Below, piece by piece: positions 15,334 to 23,180 of a stretch of DNA of 35,842 bases. Position 1 is the first letter of the stretch, and each line of letters begins with the position of its first letter. The DNA comes from Myxococcales bacterium (GTDB lineage Bacteria; Myxococcota_A; UBA9160; SMWR01), in assembly GCA_013215615.1 (NCBI GenBank), contig JABSQX010000008.1:2849-38690 (forward strand). Direction: 5' to 3'. The translations under genes and the position numbers were made by a program. The notes under the pieces were generated by a model, which saw only the letters and a program-made list of their open reading frames with translations, was not told the origin of the DNA and searched no databases.

Positions 15334-16983
15334 TCATGCGGTCGGGTAGCTGGGCTCCCAGAAGGTTGCGTCGATTCGCCCATCGATCTCTTCTGCCGAG
15401 CACACGGCATGGCCCTCGTCGATCGCCTCGAGTGCGATCGCCCGGGCGACTTCGCGCGTAACGTTCCGGATTTCGTGGATGGCGGGCAGCAGCGCGCCGC
15501 CTTTCCGGGCAGCAGCCGGCGACTGCTCGGCCAGGGCGCGCGCGCCCGCGCGCATCATTTCGTCCGTCACGCGGCGGGCGCCCGCTGCGGCGACGGCGAG
15601 ACCGACGGCGGGAAACACGTAGGTGTTGTTGCACTGGGCGATTTGGAAGTTCTGCCCGCGGAATTCGAAGGCTTCGACCGGGCTCCCGGTGGCGACCAGC
15701 GCTCGGCCGTCGGTCCACTCGATCAGGTCACGGGGATGGGCCTCCATCCGGGAGTTCGGATTCGAGAGCGGGAAGATGATCGGACGCTTCGCGCCCGCGG
15801 CCATGGCGCGGATGACATCCTCGGTGAAGAGCCCGGGCTGCCCGCTGACGCCGACCAGAATGCTGGGCGAAGCGTTCTTTACCACGTCGAGGAGTGAGAT
15901 TTCCCCGCCCTTCCCCGCCCAGCTGGCGACGCGCTCGCGCGCCTGGGCGAGGGGCTGTTGGAAGGGCAGCAAATCCTCCATGCCGTCGTGCAGCAATCCT
16001 GCGCGGTCCACGACGAAAACGCGGGCGCGTGCCTCGGCCTCGGTGAGCCCCTCTTCGGCCATGGCGGCCACGATCTGTTCCGCGATTCCGCTGCCCGCGG
16101 AGCCGCCTCCGAGCAGTGTCACCGTCTGCTCGGCGAGCGTCGAGCCGGTGCTGCGCACTGCGCCGAGTAGAGTCCCGAGAGCGACGGCCGCGGTTCCCTG
16201 TATGTCGTCGTTGAACATGCAGAGTCGGTCGCGATAGCGTGCCAGCAGCGGGTTCGCGTGGGGCAGGGCGAAGTCTTCGAACTGCACGAGGGCGGTGGGC
16301 CAGACTTCTTGCACGCCTTCGATGAAGGTGTCGACGAAGGCGAGGTACTCGTCTCCGCTGGCCCGCTCGTGTCGCGAACCGATGTAGTGGGGGTCGTCGA
16401 GGAGCCGCTGGTTGTTGGTCCCCACGTCCAGCATCACGGGAAGCGTTCGCGCCGGATGGATCCCGCCGCAGGACACGTAGAGGGAGAGCTTGCCGATCGG
16501 TATCCCCATGCCCCCGGCGCCCTGGTCCCCCAGTCCGAGAATGCGCTCGCCGTCCGTGACGACGATCGCCAACACGTCCTCGCGGTCGTGATTGCGCAGC
16601 ATTTCGACCATGCGATCGCGATGGAGCAAGGGCAGGAAGAGGCCGCGCGGCCGGCGGTAGATCTCGCTGAATTGTTGGCAGGCTTCGCCGACAACGGGGG
16701 TGTAGATGATCGGCATCATCTCCTTCAGGTGGTCCACGACCAGGCGGTAGAAGAGCGTCTCGTTGGTGTCCTGGAGGGCGCGCAGGTAGATGTGCCGCTC
16801 GAGGTCCGTGGTCTTCGTGCCATAGGCCTCGTATGCGCGCGAGGCCTGTTGTTCGAGCGTCTCGACTTCCGTGGGCAGCAGCCCGTAGAGATTGAGCTTG
16901 GCCCGCTGTTCCTCGCTGAACGCGGTGCCCCTGTTGTACAGGGGATCGTCGATCAGGTCGCGTCCACGTAGCTGGGTGCTCAT
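15334..16983 (-). CDS. maeA: NAD-dependent malic enzyme (malate to pyruvate + CO2)
   Basis: The 549-aa length and motifs fit the large SfcA/MaeA class. The catalytic tyrosine region is IIYTPVVGEACQQFSEI. The catalytic lysine is in GMGIPIGKLSLY. Metal ligands are in LVQFEDFA and MFNDDIQGTAAV. The nucleotide-binding fold has LLGGGSAGSGIAEQI, and PLSNPNSRMEA closes the active site. Oxidative decarboxylation of malate supplies pyruvate and NADH. The gene is the last of a minus-strand run sdhC-sdhA-sdhB-TPR-maeA, 48 nt after the TPR gene, suggesting co-expression with succinate dehydrogenase. GGAGG lies about 10 nt before the ATG. NAD rather than NADP preference is inferred from the family, not from a diagnostic residue. 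Confidence 0.95.
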   Translation of the reverse strand: MSTQLRGRDLIDDPLYNRGTAFSEEQRAKLNLYGLLPTEVETLEQQASRAYEAYGTKTTDLERHIYLRALQDTNETLFYRLVVDHLKEMMPIIYTPVVGEACQQFSEIYRRPRGLFLPLLHRDRMVEMLRNHDREDVLAIVVTDGERILGLGDQGAGGMGIPIGKLSLYVSCGGIHPARTLPVMLDVGTNNQRLLDDPHYIGSRHERASGDEYLAFVDTFIEGVQEVWPTALVQFEDFALPHANPLLARYRDRLCMFNDDIQGTAAVALGTLLGAVRSTGSTLAEQTVTLLGGGSAGSGIAEQIVAAMAEEGLTEAEARARVFVVDRAGLLHDGMEDLLPFQQPLAQARERVASWAGKGGEISLLDVVKNASPSILVGVSGQPGLFTEDVIRAMAAGAKRPIIFPLSNPNSRMEAHPRDLIEWTDGRALVATGSPVEAFEFRGQNFQIAQCNNTYVFPAVGLAVAAAGARRVTDEMMRAGARALAEQSPAAARKGGALLPAIHEIRNVTREVARAIALEAIDEGHAVCSAEEIDGRIDATFWEPSYPTA

Positions 16984-17031
16984 CGGGCGAGTGCCTCCGT
17001 CTCGCAGCCGCGCGGACTCGCCCGGCTGCTT

Positions 17032-17529
17032 CTACTCGATGCCGTGTTCGAGTCGGTCGTCCTCGGCGGGTTGGCAGTGGCGGTTCCGCTCGATCGTACG
17101 AGCGCAAGCGTTGTAGCGGAGCGTTGCATCCAAGCGTTCGGGCGCCAACTGCGCGGCTTCCTCATACTGTTCCATCGCGTAGCGGAACCAGTCGAAGGCC
17201 ACGAATCCCGAGCGCTTGCCGCGCTGCCCGAGGACGGTTCTGGCCTGGCGCTCGCAGATCACGCCGCCGTAGTAGGCGCGCTCGTATTCACCGGCGAGGC
17301 GGGGAAGCACCTCACGGGCCCGGTCGACGCCATGGGGCAGGCCGCGCTCGAGCAGATCCGTGCGCGCGAGCAGCAGCAGCAAGAGGGCCGACTGGTTTTC
17401 GCTTTCGAGTTCCAGAACGTCGAGGCAGATACTTTCGGCCGCGTCGGCTTCTCCAGTCGCGCGGCACTGCTCGGCGAGGGCGAGCGCGCTGCTCACGTCA
17501 CCGCTCGCCAGTCGTTTGAGCTCGGACAT
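17032..17529 (-). CDS. Small TPR-like protein in the sdh-maeA operon, function unknown
   Basis: This 165-aa, all-helical protein lacks a signal peptide or membrane helix. Repeated helix pairs such as SALALAEQCRATGEADAAE and RYAMEQYEEAAQLAPERLDA give a TPR-like pattern. The spacing is irregular, so it may be two or three degenerate repeats. It begins 25 nt after sdhB and has a good Shine-Dalgarno (GGGAGGG, 6 nt before the ATG at 17529), which argues that it is real. Its place between sdhB and maeA hints at a role linked to the dehydrogenase or to operon-specific assembly, but nothing in the sequence shows this. Confidence 0.75.
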   Translation of the reverse strand: MSELKRLASGDVSSALALAEQCRATGEADAAESICLDVLELESENQSALLLLLLARTDLLERGLPHGVDRAREVLPRLAGEYERAYYGGVICERQARTVLGQRGKRSGFVAFDWFRYAMEQYEEAAQLAPERLDATLRYNACARTIERNRHCQPAEDDRLEHGIE

Positions 17530-17554
17530 CGTGGGCCCTCCCGTCTCGTCCCGC

Positions 17555-18328
17555 CTACTGCGAATCCATTGGGCCGTGGCGGTCGATGGGTTCGCGCAGG
17601 GCGCGCAGGTAGTCGCGGTTCAGCCGGCCGATGAACTTGATGCTGATCTCCTTGGGACACGCAGCTTCGCACTCCGCGTAGTTGCGGCACGAGCCGAAGC
17701 CCTCCTCTTCCATCTGCTCGACCATGTTCTGCACGCGCTCCCAGCGCTCGGGTTGGCCCTGGGGGAGCAGGCCCAGGTGGGAGACCTTTGCGGCGGTAAA
17801 GAGCATGGCTGCGCCGTTCGGGCAGGCCGCGACGCAGGCCCCGCAGCCAATGCAGCAGGCGGCGTCGAGCGATTCCTCGGCGACTTCCGGATCGATCGGG
17901 TTTGCGTTGGGCTCGGGCTTTGGCCCCGAGTGCACCGTCACGTAGCCTCCGCTCTCCAGGATCCGGTCGAAGGCGGAGCGATCGACCATCAGGTCGCGCA
18001 GTACCGGAAATGCTCCGGATCGCCACGGTTCGATGGTGATCGGCTGGCCGTCATCGAAGTGTCGCATGTAGAGCTGACAAGTCGTGGTTCCAGGCAGTGG
18101 GCCGTGGGGCTGGCCGTTGATGACCATCGAGCACATTCCGCAGATTCCCTCGCGGCAATCCGACTCGAAGGCCACCGCTTCCTCGCCGCGCTCGGTGAGG
18201 CGCTCGTTCAGGGTGTCGATCATCTCGAGGAAGGAGGTTTCGGGAGAGATCCCGTCCACCTCATAGTCCGAGAAGGCACCGGCGGCATCGCCAGAGGCCT
18301 GTTTCCAGATACGCAGCCGGAATTTCAT
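17555..18328 (-). CDS. sdhB: Succinate dehydrogenase/fumarate reductase iron-sulfur subunit
   Basis: The 257-aa electron-transfer subunit carries the [2Fe-2S] ligands in the N-terminal ferredoxin domain ([13 protein letters not shown] and a later Cys in GTTTCQLY). The [4Fe-4S] motif is [12 protein letters not shown]. Ligands of the [3Fe-4S] cluster and the last [4Fe-4S] residue are in [16 protein letters not shown]. It passes electrons from the flavin in SdhA to quinone/heme in SdhC. The ATG at 18328 overlaps the sdhA stop as ATGA, so translation is coupled. A longer frame upstream is only the shadow of sdhA. Confidence 0.97.
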   Translation of the reverse strand: MKFRLRIWKQASGDAAGAFSDYEVDGISPETSFLEMIDTLNERLTERGEEAVAFESDCREGICGMCSMVINGQPHGPLPGTTTCQLYMRHFDDGQPITIEPWRSGAFPVLRDLMVDRSAFDRILESGGYVTVHSGPKPEPNANPIDPEVAEESLDAACCIGCGACVAACPNGAAMLFTAAKVSHLGLLPQGQPERWERVQNMVEQMEEEGFGSCRNYAECEAACPKEISIKFIGRLNRDYLRALREPIDRHGPMDSQ

Positions 18329-20241
18329 GTCTTGTAGTTCCGTTGTGCCAGGGGGAGCGCTTCGAAGGAGAGCGGCTCCTCGTGCATCTTGGGCTCCACG
18401 TTCTCCCCTGTGTGCTCCCACACGGTCACGTGGGAGAAGTTCACGTCGTCCCGCAGCGCCTCGCCCTCCTCGGTCTGGTGCTCCTCGCGGAAGTGGCAGC
18501 CGCAGCTCTCATCACGCTGGAGCGCGTCGCGGCACATCAACTCGGCGAACTCGAGGAAGTCCGCAAGGCGCCCCGCGTGCTCGAGGGACTGGTTGATTCC
18601 CGCAGCGCCTCCCACGATGCGCAGATCGTTCCAGAAGCGATCGCGTAGCTCCGGGATCCGCGCGAGCGCCTCGCGTAGCCCGTCCTCGCTGCGGGCGATC
18701 CCGCAGTGGTCCCACATCAGTCGCCCCAGCTCACGGTGCAAGGATTCGACGGTCGTGGAGCCGTCGATTGCGAGCAGACGCTCGATGCGCCCGCGGGCCT
18801 CGCGCTCTGCATCGGCAAAGGCCGCGTGGCTCGTGTCGATATCGCCGTAGGGATGGCGGCTCAGGTAGTCGCCAATCGTGATCGGGATGATGAAGTAGCC
18901 GTCGGCGAGGCACTGCATCATCGAGCTTGCGCCGAGCCGATTCGCCCCGTGATCCGAGAAATTCGCCTCGCCCACGGCGAAGAGTCCCGGTAGGGTCGTC
19001 ATCAGGTTGTAGTCCACCCAGAGGCCGCCCATCGTGTAGTGGGGGGCCGGGTAGATACGCATCGGTGTCTTCCAGGGACTCTCGCCGGTGATGCGCTCGT
19101 ACATCGCGAAGAGGTTCTCGTAGCGCGCGCCGATCACCTCGTGACCGTGATCGGAGATCGCATCCCGGAAGTCGAGGTAGACGCCCAAGCGGCTCGGACC
19201 AACGCCCAGACCGTCGTCGCAGACGTTCTTTGCGTTGCGAGAGGCTACGTCTCGAGGCACCAGGTTGCCGAAGCGCGGGTAGCGCTCTTCGAGGTAGTAG
19301 TAGCGGTCCTGCTCGGGAATCTCGCCAGGACTTCGCGTCTCACCTTCGTTCCTCGGGACCCAGATCCGACCGTCGTTGCGCAGGGACTCGCTCATCAGCG
19401 TGAGCTTTGCCTGGTGCTCGCTACTGACGGGAATGCAGGTCGGGTGGATCTGGTTGTAGCAGGGGTTCGCGAAACCGGCGCCGCGCTTATGGGCGCGCCA
19501 TGTGGCGGTGACGTTGCAGCCCTTTGCGTTGGTGGAGAGGTAGTAGACGTTCGAATAGCCGCCGGTCGCGAGCACGACGGCTTCCGCGGCATGCGACCGG
19601 ATCTCGCCCGTCACCAGATCGCGCACGACGATACCGCGCGCGCGGCCGTCGACGATCACCACGTCGAGCAACTCGGTTCGGGTATGCATCTTCACGTTCC
19701 CGTCGTGGATCTGCTGGGCGAGGGCCGAGCAGGCCCCCAGCAGCAGCTGCTGGCCCGTTTCTCCGCGGCAGTAGAAGGTGCGTTCGACGAGGACGCCTCC
19801 GAAGGAGCGGTTCGCGAGTAGCCCGCCATATTCGCGCGCGAAGGGCACGCCCTGGGCGACGGCCTGGTCGATGATGCTCGCCGAGAGTTCCGCGAGTCTC
19901 CAGACGTTGGCCTCACGTGAGCGGTAGTCGCCACCCTTCTGCGTGTCGTAAAAGAGCCGGTGCACGGAGTCGCCGTCGTTCCGGTAGTCCTTCGCGGCGT
20001 TGATGCCTCCTTGCGCGGCGATGCTGTGGGCGCGCCGCGGGCTGTCCTGGAAGCAGAAGCACTCCACGTGGTAGCCCATGGCCGCCATTGACGCGGCAGC
20101 CGATGCGCCCGCCAGCCCCGTTCCCACCACGATGACTCGGTAGTGGGGCCGTGTGCGCGGACCTACGAGCCGGAGGTGCTCCTTGTGGGTGCTCCACATG
20201 TGCTCGATCGGGGCCTCGGGAACCCGGTCATCGAGATTCAA
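18325..20241 (-). CDS. sdhA: Succinate dehydrogenase/fumarate reductase flavoprotein subunit
   Basis: This is the 638-aa catalytic subunit. The FAD-binding Rossmann motif is [19 protein letters not shown] and the covalent FAD histidine is in [17 protein letters not shown]. Active-site elements include [15 protein letters not shown], and [17 protein letters not shown] closes the flavin site. The sequence style and the C-A-B gene order match the non-classical, type-B enzymes (deltaproteobacteria, Bacteroidetes, Bacillus). The best start is the TTG at 20241, preceded 6 nt away by GAAGGGAG and 13 nt after sdhC. An ATG at 20199 would remove 14 residues and has no comparable ribosome binding site. 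The direction of catalysis (succinate oxidation or fumarate reduction) cannot be told from sequence alone. Confidence 0.96.
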   Translation of the reverse strand: MNLDDRVPEAPIEHMWSTHKEHLRLVGPRTRPHYRVIVVGTGLAGASAAASMAAMGYHVECFCFQDSPRRAHSIAAQGGINAAKDYRNDGDSVHRLFYDTQKGGDYRSREANVWRLAELSASIIDQAVAQGVPFAREYGGLLANRSFGGVLVERTFYCRGETGQQLLLGACSALAQQIHDGNVKMHTRTELLDVVIVDGRARGIVVRDLVTGEIRSHAAEAVVLATGGYSNVYYLSTNAKGCNVTATWRAHKRGAGFANPCYNQIHPTCIPVSSEHQAKLTLMSESLRNDGRIWVPRNEGETRSPGEIPEQDRYYYLEERYPRFGNLVPRDVASRNAKNVCDDGLGVGPSRLGVYLDFRDAISDHGHEVIGARYENLFAMYERITGESPWKTPMRIYPAPHYTMGGLWVDYNLMTTLPGLFAVGEANFSDHGANRLGASSMMQCLADGYFIIPITIGDYLSRHPYGDIDTSHAAFADAEREARGRIERLLAIDGSTTVESLHRELGRLMWDHCGIARSEDGLREALARIPELRDRFWNDLRIVGGAAGINQSLEHAGRLADFLEFAELMCRDALQRDESCGCHFREEHQTEEGEALRDDVNFSHVTVWEHTGENVEPKMHEEPLSFEALPLAQRNYKT

Positions 20242-20254
20242 GTCATGCTCCCTT

Positions 20255-20986
20255 CTATCGCAGTGCGAGTTTCGGCGACTCGGCGGGCGGCGGTCCGAGT
20301 GCGCCGAGCGAAAAGGCGACCGGAACGCTCGCAAACGACAAGGAGAGGCCGAGCGCGACGACCATCGCGAGCTGCCGCAGCCCACGGTTGCGATCGGGGT
20401 TGTCGAGTCCGAGTGACTGGAAGAGGCTCCACGCCCCGTGGTAGAGGTGCAATCCGAGCAGCACCGTCGCGCCAACGTACATCGCGACGTAACCCCACTC
20501 GTGGAAGGCGCGGTAGAGGTTTCCGTAGACGCCGCTCGGAACGAAGCGCGCCGCGTCGATGGTCCCCGTCGTGAACTGCAGCAGGTGGATGACGAGGAAG
20601 GCGAGCAGAAGCGAGCCCGAGTAGAGCATCCAGCGCGCGGGGGCCGTCGACTCCACGTGCCGGACCTCGCGGTACCTCACCGGACGTGCCCGCTGGTTGC
20701 GCCGTGCGAGCTGTAGCACGCAGGTCACGTGGAGGAGCAGGGACGCGATCAGGACGATCCGCACGCTCCATAGCAGCGTCGTATAGGGCAGCAGCGGTTC
20801 GCCCATGGTGCGGAGGAAGCTCGCGTAGACGTCGATGTCGGGGACGCCGGGCGCCGCGTCGGGGAGGAAGGCCTTCAGGTTGCCTGCCACGTGCAGGATC
20901 AGGAAGCCCATCATGACCGCGCCGGTGACCGCCGCGATCACCTTCTTGCCGATGATGCTGCGGTAGAGGAGAAGCAGCCGCTTCAA
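20255..20986 (-). CDS. sdhC: Succinate dehydrogenase cytochrome b subunit, type B
   Basis: The 243-aa membrane anchor has five hydrophobic helices, as in single-subunit diheme SdhC/FrdC proteins. Histidines placed for heme ligation lie in [32 protein letters not shown] and [16 protein letters not shown]. It fixes SdhAB to the inner membrane and exchanges electrons with quinone. The start is taken as TTG at 20986, with GAGGAG 5 nt upstream, giving the normal N-terminus ([18 protein letters not shown]). An ATG at 21025 would add 13 residues overlapping the leader. This is the first gene of sdhCAB-TPR-maeA. Confidence 0.93.
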   Translation of the reverse strand: MKRLLLLYRSIIGKKVIAAVTGAVMMGFLILHVAGNLKAFLPDAAPGVPDIDVYASFLRTMGEPLLPYTTLLWSVRIVLIASLLLHVTCVLQLARRNQRARPVRYREVRHVESTAPARWMLYSGSLLLAFLVIHLLQFTTGTIDAARFVPSGVYGNLYRAFHEWGYVAMYVGATVLLGLHLYHGAWSLFQSLGLDNPDRNRGLRQLAMVVALGLSLSFASVPVAFSLGALGPPPAESPKLALR

Positions 20987-21028
20987 GGGGGCTCCTCGAG
21001 GTGAGGGTGCGCGATGCAGACGCAACCG

Positions 21029-21057
21029 ACAATCGCATCGGAGCCCCTGGCGTGCAA
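21029..21057 (-). promoter_or_regulatory. Candidate sigma-70 promoter of the sdhCAB-maeA operon
   Basis: On the minus strand TTGCAC (21052-21057) and GATTGT (21029-21034) are 17 bp apart. They lie in the 133-bp gap between the selenoprotein stop and sdhC, about 45 nt before the sdhC start. The -10 match is only partial. The remainder of the gap shows no other recognised element. Confidence 0.35.
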
Positions 21058-21119
21058 GTCACTGCCCCCGGCCACTCGAGGAGATGGCGAGATCGACTCC
21101 GCGGGCGCGAGTTCAGTGC

Positions 21120-21653
21120 TCAGGCTACGGCGAGTGCCTCGCAGACCGCCTCGAAGGCCGTGTCTGCGATCTCCCGCATCTCGTCGTCGGTGCGGTCCTG
21201 GATCGGATGCGGGACGTAGATGGCCACGGGGTCGGCGCCCAGCGCGCGCGCTTGCGCCTCGGCGCCGTCGCGGAACTCCGTGGTCGCCACGAAGGCGGTG
21301 GGTACGCCCCTCGATTCGAGATCCACCGTGTCGTGCACACTGCACGACGTGCAGCTCCCTCAATCCGCGAGGGCCTCCAGTACCGCGTCGCATTCCACGG
21401 CGATCTGCTGACGCAGGTCGAGGGGCGCGGGCTTGGTGAAGGTGGGCTTGCTGAATCGCAGCACGTTGGCACCGTGATCGCGGAGGCGGCTTTCCAGGCG
21501 GTCGAGGAAGAGATCGCCCCGGGCCTTGCTGATGTCGAGCAGTCCGATACTGCGGCCCGCCAGATCGGGAAGGCGGGGCAGCTGCCTGCGGATGGCGGGT
21601 TTCGACTCATTGCCGGGGTCGAGGATGAATCGCGTCGTATCGCCGGAACTCAC
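21120..21653 (-). CDS. UGSC-family selenoprotein (in-frame TGA read as selenocysteine 98)
   Basis: Translation from the GTG at 21653 runs 97 codons, meets TGA at 21360-21362, and continues in frame for 79 more codons to a normal stop. Around the TGA the reading is EALAD-U-GSCTSCSVHD, the signature of the UGSC family of (seleno)proteins, in which Sec or Cys begins a U/C-G-S-C redox motif (Sec98 and Cys101, with Cys104 after it). The full length is 177 aa. The sequence after the TGA is protein-like (RGVPTAFVATTEF, ADPVAIYVPHPIQDRTDDE), so this is not a decayed gene. A hairpin fitting a bacterial SECIS follows the TGA. The start overlaps the upstream thioredoxin-domain gene by 4 nt (GTGA) and has GGAGG 7 nt ahead. 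A thiol- or selenol-based redox role is inferred; no substrate is known. selA, selB, selC and selD are not in the window and must exist elsewhere for this call to hold. Confidence 0.9.
21330..21348 (-). promoter_or_regulatory. Bacterial SECIS-like hairpin downstream of the Sec codon
   Basis: In the mRNA sense, GTCGTGC pairs perfectly with GCACGAC around a 5-nt loop AGTGT (8 pairs if the A-U closes). The loop starts 19 nt after the TGA, inside the usual bacterial range. It has a G in its second position followed by U, as SelB-binding loops do. A shorter competing hairpin (CTGCAC/GTGCAG) overlaps the 5' arm. The element lies within coding sequence, as expected in bacteria. Confidence 0.65.
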
Positions 21654-23083
21654 GGCCGGACCTCCCGCGTGACGGGCTGGCTGCCCATGGCACCTCCCGC
21701 CCAGCCGCCGAAGATGGTGGAGAAGAGGCCGGCGGCGCCCCCGCAGTGTACCACGCGCAGCCCCCCCGGTCGGAACTTGGGGAGGCTGGCGCCGCGCAGA
21801 CGCTCGGGGAGGCCCTCTGCGATGCCGCCCGCTCCGCGCACCAACTCCTCTCCCGAGATCGTCAGGAGTTCATTGAGGCGCTCCAGGAGCTGGGTCTTGC
21901 TCCAGCCCGCTTCGCGGAAGACCCGGGCGTGCTCGGGGCCCACGGCGAGCAGGGCGTCCATGCCCATCACTGTCTTGGGGTGCGCGACGCCGCGCAGTCC
22001 CGCCGCCAGGCTGCGCGCCAGGGACTCCGGCTCCCGGGAGATCTGGTCCACGATGCAGCGCGGTCCCTCGGCGGCGAAGAGCGTGACCGTGTCGGTGCCC
22101 GCTTCGAAACCCGCATCGCAGCAGTAGGGCTCCCAGGGTGAACCTTCCTCGTCCTCCGCGAAGCACAGACCCAGCTTGCCCGGGTTTCCGTGGGTGGCGC
22201 GGTCCACCTCGCCGGGCCGACCACCGCCCAGGTTGCGGATCACGAGTTGCAGGGCGCGCCCGATGCTCTGGTTGGCGCGGTTGCCCTGGCCGAAGACGTT
22301 CTTCCCGGAGTTCATGCCGATGCGGCGCCGGATGGGGCCGTTCACGATCAGGATGGGACCCACGGGCATGGTGGTGCAGAGCACCCCGTGCATGTTGAAG
22401 TCGTCGTTGCAGGCGGCTTCGAGGGCGGAGAGCACGACGGGGAGGTATTCGGGGCGGCAGCCCGCCATCACGGCGTTGATCGCGACCTTCTCGACGCTGC
22501 AGGGCACGAGGTCCGGCGGCACCTCGGCGACCACCTCGTCGGGTGCGCGGCTCGTTCCGTCCAACATGGTGAGTACGCGCTCTGGGGTGGGCGGGATCAT
22601 CGGCAGGCCGTCGCTCCAGCCGCGTTCGTGGAGCGCCTCGTAGACGTCCTCCAGTGGAGCCAGGGGGATGCGCCGGGCCCGGAGCGTGTCGCTCTCGAAG
22701 CGCGCGCGCAGCGCCGCGCGCTGCTCGGGGAGCTGCGAGAGGGAGCCGCATCCGGGCCGCCAGTCGGGGAGGTCCCGACCCAGGCCGGAGAGGCCCGTGA
22801 GTTTCTCCCAGTCGCCCCGGTGCCAGCCCTCGGTGCGCTCGACCTCGCGTCCCTCCTCCACGCGCAGCAGCGTGGGAACGGCCTCGATGTCGTGGTGGTA
22901 GGAGAGCTCGAGCTCCCGGTCGTCCCGCACCGCCAGGCCTTCAGGGAAGTCCGGGTCGTCCTGGCTGTAGATGCTGAGGGCGCCCCGCGATGCCAGGTCC
23001 GCGAGCACGGGGGCTACGAGCTCGCAGGTCGGGCAGTCGCGCTTCACGACGACCACCAGTCCGGAGGGCAGCTCGGTCTTCAT
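21650..23083 (-). CDS. Thioredoxin-domain protein with a large uncharacterised domain, partner of the UGSC selenoprotein
   Basis: The 477-aa protein has an N-terminal thioredoxin fold (about residues 1-100). The redox motif is Cys17-Pro-Thr-Cys20 in VKRDCPTCELV, and the cis-proline is Pro70 in IEAVPTLLRV. A linker with GCGSLSQL leads to a large domain (about 140-477) that I cannot name. It opens with GWSDGLPMIPPTPERV and contains PCSVEKVAINAVMAGC, RPEYLPVVLSALEAA, LIVNGPIRRRIGMNSG, FGQGNRANQSIGRALQLV and CCDAGFEAGTDTV. It has no signal peptide or clear membrane segment. The 3' end overlaps the selenoprotein start by 4 nt. Together they look like a dedicated redox pair in which the thioredoxin domain could reduce the Sec-Cys bond (inference). 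The ATG at 23083 lacks a Shine-Dalgarno and has TAACAT 6 nt upstream. Confidence 0.85.
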   Translation of the reverse strand: MKTELPSGLVVVVKRDCPTCELVAPVLADLASRGALSIYSQDDPDFPEGLAVRDDRELELSYHHDIEAVPTLLRVEEGREVERTEGWHRGDWEKLTGLSGLGRDLPDWRPGCGSLSQLPEQRAALRARFESDTLRARRIPLAPLEDVYEALHERGWSDGLPMIPPTPERVLTMLDGTSRAPDEVVAEVPPDLVPCSVEKVAINAVMAGCRPEYLPVVLSALEAACNDDFNMHGVLCTTMPVGPILIVNGPIRRRIGMNSGKNVFGQGNRANQSIGRALQLVIRNLGGGRPGEVDRATHGNPGKLGLCFAEDEEGSPWEPYCCDAGFEAGTDTVTLFAAEGPRCIVDQISREPESLARSLAAGLRGVAHPKTVMGMDALLAVGPEHARVFREAGWSKTQLLERLNELLTISGEELVRGAGGIAEGLPERLRGASLPKFRPGGLRVVHCGGAAGLFSTIFGGWAGGAMGSQPVTREVRP

Positions 23084-23089
23084 GGGGCG

Positions 23090-23095
23090 ATGTTA
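23090..23095 (-). promoter_or_regulatory. -10 hexamer TAACAT placed for a leaderless transcript
   Basis: TAACAT on the minus strand ends 6 nt before the ATG at 23083, putting the predicted +1 on the start codon of the thioredoxin-domain/selenoprotein operon. There is no evident -35. It is the same arrangement as at 859-864 and 30409-30414. Confidence 0.33.
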
Positions 23096-23180
23096 CCACC
23101 GACCGCCGTCGCGGGAGAGCGCCGCGGAAGGGTCTCGGGGGCGCGGCCAGGCAGCGTGGTCGCGCTCGCAGCCGCAAGGC

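Noticed and set aside
15728-17107. 459-aa minus-strand reading frame in another register
   Set aside because: It overlaps the malic enzyme on the same strand and is extremely Arg-rich.
21120-21338. A separate 72-aa gene downstream of the TGA, with the 97-aa part as a second gene or a pseudogene
   Set aside because: The two parts are in one frame, the junction spells the UGSC motif, and a SECIS-like hairpin follows the TGA, so one selenoprotein is the better reading.
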